Assembly (NCBI GenBank): GCA_003260075.1
Contig: QLIY01000296.1
Span: forward strand, 80,130 to 144,129
Reading direction: 5' to 3'
Length of the DNA: 64,000 nt
From: Phallusia mammillata
Taxonomy: Eukaryota > Chordata > Ascidiacea > Phlebobranchia > Ascidiidae
How positions within the stretch are numbered: position 1 is the stretch's first letter; each line of letters opens with the position of its first letter. A program made the position numbers and the translations under genes. This document shows, in pieces, positions 12,770 to 24,883 of the stretch. The notes beneath the pieces were generated by a model. That model did not search any database and had not been told where the DNA came from. It worked only from the letters and a program-made list of their open reading frames with translations.

Positions 12770-13120
12770 CTCACTTCGTCGCGTCAGCAGGGCATCCTAA
12801 AGCCAAGTGACGTCATAGGCAGGCGCACGCCGAAGTTCAGGCATGGCGTGTGTGTTGAGGTTACGCGCTTCGTCTTGTCACCGCGGCTTAGAGCACGCGC
12901 GGCCCCTTCAGCTTGTGTAAACAAGTGCGAGTGTGGGAAAGTTGTCTAAGCGAGGTTCCCATGCGTTCCGAGGCTGCCTGCGGTCGCTGCCGAGCCCGTA
13001 AATAACGTCGGCTAAGGGTACGCACGGGCGGACGGTGTGCCGGGGGGCAAACATGGCGCGAGGCCGATACAACAAAAGCTGAATAGGTCATTCTGCATAG
13101 ACGCGTGAAAGTTTGCAACG
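12770..13120. other. GC-rich CpG island-like block with a TGACGTCA site
   Basis: This block is strikingly CpG-rich against the AT-rich flanks. It contains TGACGTCA at 12808-12815 and a TGTGGGAA at about 12934. Open frames exist on both strands but none has splice support. It could be a promoter or enhancer; no transcript start can be placed. Confidence 0.35.
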
Positions 13121-14025
13121 CCTGTTGTTGTGCACACAACTTCAGGGAATTTCACACAAACGGTCGTAAAGTTTACTTCGAGAGGTAATGAACTTGGATT
13201 AGGTTTAGATAGCCAAAGCAATTATTAAGCTTATTACTTGATATTTAGTTTGTGACGACCTAACAGTGCCACCCTTGATTTAAACACATACGCTGCATTT
13301 GCAATGTTAAAGATAATTTACTTTCAAACAAATATATATTTAACTCGCCAGAATGCCGCTCATGTTTGCTGAAGAGAAGCACTTGCACTGGAAAAAATAT
13401 TTTTGCGTTGGATGCTTAAATATCGGGAGGTCAACTTTCCTTGCATAAATTAGTTGCTGTTTGTTTCAAGTAAGACATATTTTCAATTCAAACGGACAAA
13501 TTTATTATTGAGGGCAGAAATATTACCTTACGGTTGTACATTGAACAGTACAATGCCTCAAATACGAGTTATTTCGTAAGTGGACCACTTTTTATAATTA
13601 TCGGAAAGTAGTAAAAAGGCAGTGGAAGTAAGACCAAGACTAAGACTAATGCAAGTGGGACATATTCTTGTACAGCTTAGGTGTGGGTAAATCGGGCTGT
13701 ATGGAAAACATGGTTTAAACGGCGCAATATCGTGTAACACAGGATGTTTGTACAAGCAGGAAAGGGAAAGTTTTACCTTAACTTCCATGTTTTATGTTCA
13801 GGTGGCTTAAAGTGGACACGATAGGTTTTGGTTGAAATCAGCGAGACAAACAACTGAAAAACGCCCAAAAATAATTCAAAATGATAAAAAGCACAAATTC
13901 GTTTACCCAAAACCCAGTTTAAAAAAATGAGAACATAAAAAATGGAAACGTCAACTCATCGCTGTAGCACACAAACGGGCTTTATACACGGCACGAAAAA
14001 ACCCCGCATGGAATCTACATCGCAG

Positions 14026-14057
14026 TGACGTCACAGATATCGTAAGCCATGACGTCA
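14026..14057. promoter_or_regulatory. Paired TGACGTCA palindromes just downstream of nucleolin
   Basis: Two exact CRE-type octamers (14026-14033 and 14050-14057) lie within 32 bp, immediately 3' of the nucleolin stop codon, in what would be its 3' UTR or downstream flank. The octamer is the CREB/ATF consensus. Function here is unknown, because the same octamer recurs throughout the window, including inside exons. Confidence 0.35.
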
Positions 14058-14073
14058 CAGCGTCACGGCCGGC

Positions 14074-16344
14074 TCAGTCGGAGTCATCAAAAGTGGTTCT
14101 CTTTCCTTCAAAGCTTTGAATGCTGCCCCGGTTTTTAGCTGCGCTGAAACCTCCACGGCTTCCGCCCCTTCCACGCCCACCACCGCGGCCGCGTCCACCT
14201 CCTCGTCCTAAAAATAAAACAGCGTTAGATTATAAGCTACCAAAACACACTAACCCCAAGTTAAAACACTTGTTACAAAATGAAGCATACCTCCGCCACG
14301 GTCGTTGCTACGTTCAGCAGCATAATCGACGTACAATTTGTTGCCATCAACGTTCATTCCACCTTTCGCGTTCCTATATATTGAAGTTGCGTCGCTTTCC
14401 GAGTTGAACTCCACGTAAGCGAAACTAAAAATGAGACAAAATTGCACAAAAATCACGTAGTAAATAAAGCATTAATTTACTTGACGAGTTTTATGACCAA
14501 TTCTTGAAACGTAGCAAAGAGCAACATAGTAATAAAACCGAACCCTGGTGATTCAAAATCAGGTAATATGTGCTACTGATTTAGAGCAGGAAATACTAAC
14601 TTTCTATTTACATTCGTGTCCTGTACTTATTATGGGTCCCCACTCTGCCTTTTTTTTTTTCTTTTTTTTCTTTTTCACTTTTGGCATGAAATCTTTGGTG
14701 GATTTGGATGAAACTTTCACAGATGGTAGATATAGTTATGTAGATGTGCCATCTGGTTCGTTTGACTTAATAACCCCAGTATTTACCCTGCTAGACCCCA
14801 AAATGTAAAACGTTATTGTATGTTGCTGCGCACCACAAACGAAAGAGTTCTGTGGTGTAACGGTATAATATAGGCAACAGAACATATGGTACATGTGTTT
14901 GTGCATTACTTGGTAGGCGTTTTGTCAGAGGGGGAATTAACAGCCTTATGACGTCAGAAGCGTTAAGGAATGTTCCTAATAACACCCCTAGTGGTCAGAA
15001 TTTTAAACATTGTCCAATTTGGATAAAATTTTACATGACTGTCGATTAGTTCATTGTGGTTTCATATTTTATACTTTTGGGTGTTAAAACCCATCAGTTA
15101 CCCCTCTAACCCCCTAAAATGGGTGAGTTTTTTAAACGGTGTCAGAATTAAGTGAAATTTGGACAGCTTGTGAGATTTGTCATTTATAGGTGTCAATTGT
15201 TGTGTTTACCCCGTTAGTCCCTCGAATTGAATGAAATTTAGACAGTTTGTTCAGTTTGCCATAATTAGCTGTTGATTATTTGTTTCACCCTGTAGCTCCA
15301 ATATTTACCCCACTAGCCCCCTAAAATGGGTGAACTTTTTTAAACAATGTCAGAACTATATACGGAAATTAGACAGTTTTGAGTACATTATTTATTGATG
15401 TGTTTTACCCTGTAAGACCCGGGGGGGGGGTGGAAATTAGACAGTTTTGAGTGCATTATTTATTGATGTGTTTTACCCTGTAAGACCCACCTTTACCCCA
15501 TTAACTCCTAAAATGGGTGGAATTTTTAACATTGGCCGAGTTGGTTGAAATTTTGACAGTTTGTGCAAAAGCCATCTTTAGGTGTCAATTGTCACTTTTG
15601 CCATGCATCAGTTACCCCATTAGCCCCCTGAAAGGGTTAACTTTTTAAACAATGTCTCAATTTCATAACATTTGGACACCTTGTAGAATATGCCATTTTG
15701 AGGTGTTGATTGTTGAGTTTTACCATGTAGCCCCACTAATCCCTGAAATAGGTAAATTTTGCAAACAATTGCCGAATTAAATGTGACTTGTGTAGTTTGT
15801 ATCTCACACAGCATGATTATTTCTGCAGACTTTTTTTCTTACTGTTTAAACTCATAGCACCAAAATTTATTATAGTTATTTTTAAAAAATGCACTATTTA
15901 CAACTTTGCATGTGTGGGGGACCCATGAGTTTCTGCTTGCAGAAACAACTAAAGGTATAAAATACAGTGGCTGATATGGGACCCATTACGAAATAGGTCA
16001 TAGTATATGTGCAATCGCAATATGTGCTAAGCCACCCTTCTAGTTTCTTATTGATGCCTAAAAAACCTACAATTTATTTTTTCCTGTGTCGCGGTCCTGA
16101 GGAATTCTGACGTCAGTTGCGCCATCAAAATGTCCGAACAGCGAATCTTTCGTCATATCCTCTGTAACTCCCTTCACGAACAACGTCTTGCTTGGAGTGG
16201 CTGCAAATACGCAATGTTTGAAAATAAAAAGTGAAAATAACATCCTTCGGTTGATAGGTCGAAAAGGGCTAATGCCTTGTGTTCATCGTGGTTAAGAGTC
16301 CATAATTTCGGGTACAAATTAGGGATGGGCCGAGCCGAGCCAGA

Positions 16345-16429
<85 letters not shown>

Positions 16430-16557
16430 AAATTTGGATATTCATGCCCTGCTAACATACGTAACTAGTGTTCTAAAGGGTATCCAAAAAAAACGAATGA
16501 AATTTGAAAGTATTAGATGGTGGAAAAACGCGTTCTTTATGGGCATGTACAGCTCAA

Positions 16558-16641
<84 letters not shown>

Positions 16642-19600
16642 GCATTAAAGTGAGATGCTCGCTACTCGACCAAACAGAACATTTTTAGTTTTGGCACATC
16701 CCTAGTACAAATCCCTATTTTGTGTGTCGGCTCTAATACGCCGTCTAGCGACCGACATTTATGGCTCAATAAAACACTTACATGGCCCTCTACCGCCACC
16801 ACGACCCCCGCGTCCGAAACTATCCCGTCCACGGCCACCACCGCGTCCTCGACCAAAACTGTCTCGTCCACGACCGCGGCCACCGCCCCCTCCACGCCCA
16901 CCACCGGTGATTGTGTCCAAATAAACAGATCTTCCCTCAAGTTCAACATCGTCCTTGCGTTCATATGCGGACTCTTTTTCCTCTTTTGAGTTAAACTCAA
17001 TAAAGCCCATTCTGTGGGTAACAAAACGAATGTTAAAAGTTTAGCTAACAAGTCTCAATAAAACTGAACATATGTAGCAGAAATTTTTATTCACGTCTTT
17101 GTAAAAAATGTATCCAAGGCATGAATCAGACAACTCACAAACCGGAGTTTCTGGGATTAAACAAGGAACAACTTATTTCAGCTTTTTGATTATAATGACA
17201 CTTCATTGCCACCGTGTGGCCAAGTGCAATTGCCCAAAAAGCTTTGGTTTCGCAAAATATAGTTACCGAAACGAATTACATAAAAGTTATATGCTGCCAA
17301 AAGGTGTTGCTGGCCATGCAAAGCTTGAATAGGAAACTTTTTTCCTTTTTGAAATTCTTTTGTTTATCCTTAACATCATACTTTTGTACGTCTCTGCTTT
17401 TATTCTACTATTAAACTTTTCACTAATTGGAATTATTATTTTTGTTTTACTTGCTCTTATTCAGTTCACCCATATACAAACTTAATTTACCCTTTAGGTC
17501 TTCCACTGTCTCTGTCTGTAAGAAGTCGGACTTCTCTCACTCCCTCAAAAAGGTCGGCAACTGCGTTTTCGTCAGCGCTGAACGGTAAGTTTTTAGCGAA
17601 CAAAGTACGTTCATCGCGTTCGCTACGATCACCATGGCTTCGTCCACCAAAGTCACCACCGCCTGACAAAAAACAAAATTTGTCCGGTCAAAAAAGCAGC
17701 AAAAAGTGACAGCACTACTTTAGTTGCATTTTTAAGCTGCAAAAAAACACAGAAACTTTATATTTGCGAGGACTGCTTTTAAAAAACATAAACATTTTAT
17801 TTACCTCTTTGGTTTTGTTCCCGCTGTTGACGTGGCATATCTTGCTTCACATTAATTTCCTGACCCTGAAATTCAACTTGATGTAGACCAAGAGTTTTGC
17901 CCATGTCAGATTTACGAACATCCACAAATGCTTTTCTGCAGAAAAATTTGGTTTAGTTTTAATTGGCCCAAACGATTTTCTGTTGTACGCTTGTTTAAAC
18001 ACTTTTACCGACTTAAATTGTATCCAAGGCATGAATCAGACAACTCACAAACCAGAGTTTCTGGGATTAAACAAGGAGAATTATTTCAGCTTCTTGATTA
18101 TAATGACACTTCATTGCCACCATGTGGCCAAGTGCAATTGCCCAAGAAGCTTGTAAAAATACAACAAACAAAATCTACAAATATAATCAAAAATTGACAG
18201 CAATTAACAATTCACAAAGAAACTTACTGTCTTCCGTAGTTTGCTCTGCATGCCATGCACTGTATGCCTTTGCTTTTTAAAAATTTGTTGAAAGATGCGT
18301 CATCAAGGCCTTCTGGCAGTTCAGTAAACATCATGGTAACCGTTTCTGCAATGACAGTTAACATTAACATATTGTAACAAAGTGATGTGGGCATTTTCCT
18401 TCATGCATAAAAATACATCGGATTTTTAACAATTATTATAAATCAATTTTTCGATTTAGATTTACACACATTATGTACAGAAAAAACTTGCTACCTTCAT
18501 TTTCATCTACTTTTTGCTTCTTTGCCGGCCCTGCATCATCACTCTTCTTTTTTCTTTTAAGATTTGTGTCAGTTTCCATTTTTTCTTCATCATCATCTTC
18601 TTCATCCTAAAATTTTTTTTAGAGACTTGTTCCAAACATATTCAGGATTTTACAAAAATCTAACAACGTTTTCTGTCTCGATTCTCAGTTAACCTATTTT
18701 ACAAACAAACTACCTCATCATCATCTTCTGATTCCTCATCTTCATCTTCCTCATCATCAGATTCTTCTTTTTTTGCTGGTGCCTTTTTCTTTCCAGCAGC
18801 TTTCTGCTTTTTTGTCACAGGCTAAAATAAAAAAGTAATAGCTATAAACTTATATATGTATACATACTTTTAAGTTATGATCTGAATTAACTGAAATATA
18901 TATATATGCACTTAATACTCTGGATAATCATTAGTTTTTTTACTTTATAAGTTGGAATCAGAATTTTACTGCAAATTTTAATCTAATGTTTACTGATAAA
19001 TTTTAGACACATAACAAACATTTAGTGGCAAATATTTTTTATGTTTTCCTAACAAACCTTTTCATCTTCTGATTCTTCCTCGTCCTCATCTTCATCATCA
19101 GAATCTTCCACCTAATAGTCAACAAGCATTGAATAAAAATACACACTTTTTCAAGTTTTCACTGGTGAATGGAAACAAAGCTACCGAAAACAATAAACCT
19201 TTTTACATGAGCAAATCGAATCGTTGATGCGCATTGTGTGATGTCACGATTTCGATTCGCTAAAGAGTAAAATTACATGGTTGCCGAACCGAATTTCATT
19301 CAAGGTCTTGGGGGGGGGGCGTCACGATTTCGACGATTTCGAAAGAGTAAAATTACATGGTTGCCGAACCGAATTTCATTCAAGGTCTTCAGCTTTGCGC
19401 AAAAACGATAAGGTGGTTATTGTAAAGTGATATACAAACATAAGGCCGGATAATTGTTAATTTAAAAGTATTTTTAGACTGTTAGTCTATTCTTCCGAAT
19501 AAATCTGAATTAATTTGTGTGCAGCAGTTGTTTCTGTCGAGTTCAAACATACCAAATGTATGAACTTGTTTATTGTGAACAGTTAAACCCTCAGGAATAG

Positions 19601-21892
19601 TTGGAAGAAACATTCATTAAGTGTATAGATCACTCTGACTTCATTGTCCAATAGTAGTAAGTGCTGATTTCTAAGTTGTACATACTAACTGTATTACATT
19701 TCCAGATCATGTAGCACATTTAAAATTCCTTTATATGACTGTACAAATCTATTAAAATTGTTTCATTAGAGTCTCTTGTGGGTTATATGTATAAAAAACA
19801 ACTAATTTGTATAACTTTGCACCAGTTGGACTAAAAACTTCATTAAATATGTAACTTGTTATATGGAACGTTTATTCAGCATTAGCTACAAATGTCCCCG
19901 TTATTTTCAGCACTAAATTAAACAAACTACATATGGTTTCAAGTTGATCTACTTGTTCCCAAAAAACTTTTCCTAAGCGTATTGGCGCCTAAGCGTATTC
20001 AAACCACCTGTGCCGAGCGTATCGAGAATGGAAGAAGTCTAATACGCTTTGCCTTTTTTCTTTTTCGAAAACGAGAGAAATGCATATGCCGTATCGAATA
20101 CGCTTAAACGCTCCATGTAAAAAAGCTTAATGTTGGTGAAACATTTCTTAATATTACTGCATTGTCGCTGTAAAATGGTTTTATCGGAGGAATATTTCAA
20201 TGATGAAAGTCGCATTGTGTAAGGAAGTGTAATATATTGTACATGACAATGTGACCAGTGTTGGTTGGGGACCCCCCCCCCTTAGATCGATGTAAATCGA
20301 GTTATGTTATTAGGGTAATTTGTTACTTGACGGGCACAATTTATGCCTTCTGCAGTTACCACCTTTAGTGCATTCGTGGCTTTGCGCAACTTAACAGTAG
20401 GATTACCGCTTCAGCAAGAGATTTAGTTCTTTAGAAATTGGACCCTGTTTTTTTAAGCAACGATTTTGATTACCTGACAGTCACGCTTATTTTGCAGCTG
20501 CAGTTTGGCTGAGTAAGCTAGATAGCAGCGGCGAAATCAGAAAACTACAAAGCTTTCGCTAAAATTACCTGTTCTTCCTGTCAATTAGATGGGTAGAGAA
20601 ACCGCCAATTTTGGAAAAAGTGCTTTGCCGCATAACGCATCGTTTTGAACGACGTGTGACGTCATTAGGGATGTCCCCCAAAAAAATTGTTGGACCCCCT
20701 TTAAAAATTTCTGGATACGCCCCTGGTACCCCGTACTCGGTATCGAGGATTTCAGTGGTATCGATACTCGTACTCGGTATCGAAATATTTTGTCTCAGTT
20801 TTCGATACCAACGTGCGAGTACCGAAGGCCGATTTACACCNAGTTTTCGATACCAACGTGCGAGTACCAAAGGCCGATTTACACCATAAAAATACAGCCA
20901 ACTTTTGGCCAATATTTGCTTCGGACAGCACAAAATTTGAAAAAAGTTCTGCCAGTTTACGTATGTCTTTTTCGCTATCACATGGTGATTACATTTTTCG
21001 GCATGTGTGCGTGCACGTCTGTACCCCCAGTCCCGACCATGGCAGATAAATTAGCCAGTGATATACAACTAAGTACAACAGTACACATAAGTACTCGGTA
21101 ATCGTACTCTGTATCGAAGGTATATCCATGTGGTACTCATACTTGGTATCGGTACTCGCTTCAAAACCCGGTATCGTCCCATCACTAGTTTAAATGGACG
21201 AGAACTTACTTCAGCAGCAGGTTTTTCATCTTCTTCCTCTTCATCACTGTCATCCTCATCATCTTCCTCGTCACTTTCATCTGCAGCCTTCTTGGCATTC
21301 TTACTTTTTGGTGCTTCCTACATCCAACAACAAACATTATTTTTCCAACAATAAACATTATAAGTGTTAGTGATGGGGCGAGTACCAGGTACTCGGTATC
21401 TAACGATTTCAGTGGTATCGATACTCGTACTCAGTATCGAAATATTTTGTCTCAGTTTTCGATACCAACATGCGAGTACCAAAGGCTGATTTACACCGTA
21501 AGAATACGGGCAACTTTTGGCCAATACTTGCTTCGGACAGCACAAAATCTGGATATTTTTTTATTTTTTTCGCTATCACATGGTGATTACATTTTTCGGC
21601 ACGTGTGTGTGTACACCTGTACCCTGACCCCCCCCCCCTTCAGCAAGAGATTTAGTTCTTTAGAAATTGGCCCCTGCTTTTATTAAGCAACGATTTAGAT
21701 TACCTGACAGTCACACTTATTTTGCAGCTGCAGTTTGGCTGAGTCAGCTAGATATCAGGGGCGAAATCAGAAAACTACAAAGCTTTCGCTAAAATTACCT
21801 GTTCTTCCTGTCAATTGGACGGGTAGAGAAACCGCCAAAGTCAAAAGTTAGGCCGGGTTTCGGTCTTGTACTTTCGGGCCTGCTAATAATTT

Positions 21893-21928
<36 letters not shown>

Positions 21929-24883
21929 TTTGCCGCATAACGCGTCGTTTTGAACGACGTGTGACGTCATTAGGGAAATTCCCCAAAAAGTTTGGACCCC
22001 CTCTTTAAAAATTTCTGGATACGCCCCTGTATACAACTAAGTACAACACTACACTTAAGTACTCTGTATCGAAGGTATATACATGTGGTACTCATGCTGG
22101 GTATCGGTACTCACTTCAAAACCTGGTATCGCCCCATCACTAGTAAGTGTTTCATTATTTGTCACCAAAAAGAAATAGTGTCAAACAGACTTTACACCAC
22201 TTTGGTAAATTTGTGCTTATTTGTTTTAATTCAGTTAAGCAACTTCCTTGATTTACAGGTAAACAGAAGTAGAGTGGGCAATTAGTGTTCTATCCAGTTT
22301 ACTTCAAAAAAAGATGTAAAATAAGAGAAAAAATTGCAAAAGCGTCATAAGAAAAAATAACTATTTAAACCAGTGGTTTTCAACCTTTTTTATCAGGCGG
22401 CATTTCAGCCTTGAGCTGTAAAAAAAGTGACAAGTTAGACTGGGTTTCGAGCTTGTACTTTCAGGTTTGGGCCTGGTTACAATTCAAGACAAAGCACATT
22501 GTCGGTTAATGCATCGCTTTGAGTTAAAAAAATGAAATAGGCAACAAAACCACTGCTGACCATTCGTTGCATTAAGCGTGGGGCCCAGCATATTTATGAG
22601 GAAAAGTCCCAAAGTGGCGTGCCATTAGGAAAATCCCCCCCCCCCAAGACAAAGCACATTGTCGGTTAATGCATCGCTTTGAGTTAAAAAAAATGAAATA
22701 GGCAACAAAACCACTGCTGACCATTCGTTGCGTTAAGCATATTTATGAGGAAAAGTCCCAAAGTGGCGTGCCATTAGGAAAAGTCCTAATTTAAATGTTA
22801 GACCTTCTCCACTTTAAAATTTCTTGCATAAGGAAGTAACATACGAGTTTTCTACTGATATGTTCTCATAAGTTTATCAAACACAATATATCACCTCTTC
22901 TTCATCAGAGTCTTCTTCCTCCTCAGAGTCGTCATCTGATTCTTTTATCTCAATTGCTTTAGCAGCTGCTTTCCCATTAGGTTTCTAAATAACCACAGTC
23001 AAAATTATTTGAAAAAACGTCAGGTAATTAACCCTATACAAGCAATTTTGAACTTTGACTGTCAGTGATGGCTGAAGTTATTCCACAAGAAAACAACTGC
23101 AGAAGCAGCACTACTGGCTTTTGAAGTTCATACTTGATGACCATTGGCTGATTCATGATATCATTAAAACAGCACACTAAGTGTTTTAGACAATAGTCTG
23201 TTGAATATCTTGCAACAAAAAATTGTGAAAAAAAAACTTTTTGAAAACAATTTTCAAATACACTAAAAATACACACTGATTTTGACTTTTGAATGATTCG
23301 AATCATCTGTGGTTCTCAACTGCTTTGGCAGTCAAAAAATAATAATGCAAAGTTTATTTAATCTAACTTGCTCACCTCATCCTCTTCTTCTTCATCTTCA
23401 GACTCTTCTTCCTCTTCTGATGAGCTTTCCTCCTTAACTTGCTCCACAACCTTCTTTGCCTTCTTCTTTTTCTTCAGGTTTTCCTTGGAAGAAAATATAC
23501 CTTTGTTACCATTTCAATATAAAGTAAATCAAAAATATACAACAATGTCTGCAAGTAAGAATAGTTTGCTATCGGAGTGGGACGTTTTCCAACAAATCTG
23601 ACAACCTGCCTAATCACTTAAAACATGTCCACGCCCCATATGCAATGATATATGTCTGACCATTTTGTGAAACTCGTTTATAGTAAAAGAAGCTCAAAAT
23701 TCCAATAACATTATTGAAACAAGCTACAACAGAATCTTACATCAATAGAGAAACAAATGGGCTATCAGTATATTTAAGTTTCAAACCAGACCTCATTTGC
23801 CCAGTTAAAAATCAACCTGTTAGTGCTTGTATTACTTTTAACAAACTATGTGCATCATTCACTCAACCAAAGAGTTATCATTTGCTTGCATTGTATCAGC
23901 GGCACAAATTTTAGGTTTATGAATTCCCTACTTTTACCAGAAAAATACATTAACTAAAATGTAAGCTAAAATCAATAATTGCTGGAATGCAAAGCATTTG
24001 AAACAATTTCCACTTTTAATGTGGTGTTTGGGATAGGGTTCCTCTATTTCCCAGACTTTTTTATTCCTTGAATTCAGGAAATAAAAAAATCCTAAGAATC
24101 CCAGGATCCTGACAAAATATTGTTATATTTGTACGTCCATTATTGCATCATTTCAATGATAAAAAACAATGTTATATCCACTAAAAACACCTAGTTGAGC
24201 ATGTTTATGTCAAACATTATAACACTTTCTATGCCGCACTTGCTAAATTTCATGAAATAATTTTTCTTCATAATTCGATTTTTTATACCACTAGATAGTG
24301 ATTTTCGCAATACTTCCATTCATTCTCTATTAAAAACACATAATTAAGTTAAAATATGTTTGGAAAACCCTCTTAGTTAGAAAAAAGATCAATTTTATTT
24401 TGACATAAATGCAATCCTGGCAATTTCCCATCGCCCCCCCCCCTATAACACTTTCTATGCCGCACTTGCTAAATTTCATGAAATAATTTTTTTTCATAAT
24501 TCGATTTTTTATACCGCTAGATAGTGATTTTCGCAATACTTACTAAAAACACATAATTAAGTTAAAATATTATTGGAAAACCCTCTTAGTTAGAAAAAAG
24601 ATCCATTTTATTTTGACATAAATGCAATCCTGGCAATTTCCCATCAAAACATTCCCATTAAGGAACCCTAGTATGGGGCTTTGGGTTTATATGTATTTTC
24701 TTGGTATAGTTTCTTGAATTGATGTTATACCTGTGCTGGTTCCTCAACAGCTTTAGCAATTTTGACTGGTTTCACAATTGCGGTCTTTCCTTTTTTGCCC
24801 TGAAATATAAATAAGTTAAGTGTTTTGGACTTATACAAAAAACAAAATAATATCAATGTTACCTTTGCTTTTAGTTGAACCAT
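14074..24883 (-). CDS. NCL: Nucleolin-like protein (acidic N-terminus, three RRMs, two RGG tracts)
   Basis: Nucleolar RNA-binding protein of rRNA synthesis and processing. Fifteen exons (minus): 24883-24863, 24799-24731, 23483-23376, 22984-22895, 21317-21210, 19111-19058, 18821-18714, 18606-18495, 18345-18228, 17935-17805, 17662-17491, 17011-16782, 16200-16071, 14424-14291, 14207-14074. All phases join, giving 572 codons plus stop. It begins MVQLKAK, like vertebrate nucleolin. Exons 3-8 alternate Lys-rich and Asp/Glu/Ser stretches. RRM1 (exons 9-10) is degenerate. RRM2 has RNP2 TLFAKNLPF and RNP1 PKGMGFIEF. RRM3 has RNP2 TLFVKGV, but its RNP1 reads KFFAYVEF, with Phe for the usual Gly at position 2, if the donor GTAGGT after exon 13 is right. 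A Gly/Arg tract follows RRM2 as well as RRM3; vertebrate nucleolin has it only at the C-terminus. The C-terminus is KRTTFDDSD. The introns carry MITEs, two assembly-run sites and two snoRNA-like units. Confidence 0.95.
14634..15990 (+). repeat. Interspersed element built of degenerate ~100-150 bp units, in nucleolin intron 13
   Basis: The element starts near tgggtccccac (14634) and ends near gggacccatta (about 15987): short inverted ends. The interior repeats the phrases 'ccctaaaatgggtgaa', 'aacaatgtcagaatt', 'gaaatttggacagtttgt' and 'ggtgtcaattgt' at least six times with drift. The same family lies in opposite orientation at 59306-60378 in a PLOD intron, and end fragments occur at 63300-63620. 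A G run at 15421-15430 separates a short exact duplication. No protein is encoded; class unknown. Confidence 0.7.
16320..16704. mobile_element. hAT-type MITE with TSD GTACAAAT, in nucleolin intron 12
   Basis: Termini TAGGGATGGGCC and GGCACATCCCTA are partly inverted. The flanking octamers are identical (GTACAAAT at 16312-16319 and 16705-16712). The interior is dominated by two G runs (about 16349-16428 and 16559-16640), which also create long artificial poly-Gly/poly-Pro frames. The real interior sequence is therefore mostly unknown. Confidence 0.8.
17106..17244 (-). ncRNA. Candidate H/ACA snoRNA, copy 1 (nucleolin intron 11)
   Basis: Read on the minus strand (sense to nucleolin), this ~139-nt unit starts AAGCTTTTTG and ends with an ACA three bases from the end. 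The first hairpin has a 9-bp lower stem (agctttttg with caaaaagct), an internal loop like a pseudouridylation pocket, and an upper stem (cactt with aagtg). An H box-like AAATAA follows. The second half contains a stem-loop capped by ctccgg; its lower stem is weak. The unit ends 94 nt before the 3' splice site. A second copy lies in intron 9, with homology confined to this unit. Vertebrate nucleolin introns are known snoRNA hosts. The target site is unknown. Confidence 0.62.
18016..18152 (-). ncRNA. Candidate H/ACA snoRNA, copy 2 (nucleolin intron 9)
   Basis: Paralogue of the unit at 17106-17244, same strand, ~137 nt, ending 80 nt before the 3' splice site. Its lower stem reads agcttcttg with caagaagct. 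Relative to copy 1 both strands of one base pair have changed (T-A to C-G), so pairing is kept: a compensatory change. The putative H box (AAATAA) and the terminal ACA are both conserved. Homology stops at the 5' stem and at the ACA, while the rest of the two introns is unrelated. Confidence 0.62.
19195..20130. mobile_element. Putative nonautonomous DNA element with TIR CTTTTTACATG, in nucleolin intron 5
   Basis: Left end ctttttacatgagcaaat (about 19199) and right end gctccatgtaaaaaag (about 20127) form inverted termini. The interior has sub-palindromic phrases such as cgcctaagcgtattc. A short G run near 19310-19318 separates an exact ~60-bp duplication (aaagagtaaaattacatggt), an assembly-type join. 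I could not define a target duplication, so the superfamily is undecided. Confidence 0.45.
20270..21190. repeat. Nested repeat copies with an n join (nucleolin intron 5)
   Basis: Holds one copy of a sequence ending ...aatttctggatacgcccctg (about 20405-20714; a second copy is at 21637-22030), followed by a left-truncated copy of the GGTATCG-rich element seen at 21368-22142. The single n at 20841 is flanked on both sides by the same ~45 bp (agttttcgataccaacgtgc), so the n marks an unresolved overlap, not an ambiguous base. Confidence 0.6.
21368..22142. mobile_element. hAT-type MITE rich in GGTATCG/CGATACC (nucleolin intron 4)
   Basis: Termini TAGTGATGGGGCGA and CGCCCCATCACTA are inverted. The flanking octamers ataagtgt (21360-21367) and gtaagtgt (22143-22150) match at 7 of 8. 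The interior has repeated tcggtatcga and gtactcggtatc phrases able to fold back. Two C runs (about 21630 and 21894-21928) bracket a block that duplicates 20405-20714, so part of the apparent length is an assembly insertion. Confidence 0.7.
22375..22790. repeat. hAT-like end fragment plus assembly duplication (nucleolin intron 4)
   Basis: Begins cagtggttttcaaccttttt, the typical end of a hAT element, but no matching right end was found. From about 22487 a ~150-bp segment (acaaagcacattgtcggtta) is repeated after a C run near 22637-22646, with allele-like differences. Confidence 0.5.
24195..24660. repeat. Assembly-type duplication in nucleolin intron 2
   Basis: The ~230-bp segment beginning ataacactttctatgccgca (about 24219) occurs again after a C run at about 24435-24443, with scattered substitutions and small indels. 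The two copies are direct and adjacent. Confidence 0.65.

Noticed and set aside
16174-16688. Long poly-Pro and poly-Gly open frames (also at 2587-3031, 38014-38463, 50204-50542 and similar)
   Set aside because: They are translations of G/C runs that I attribute to assembly; flanking frames have no splice support or domains.
23034-23306. 90-codon minus frame in nucleolin intron 3, at first glance transposase-like
   Set aside because: It lies within an intron between well-supported exons, has no catalytic motif, and the resemblance is too weak to name.
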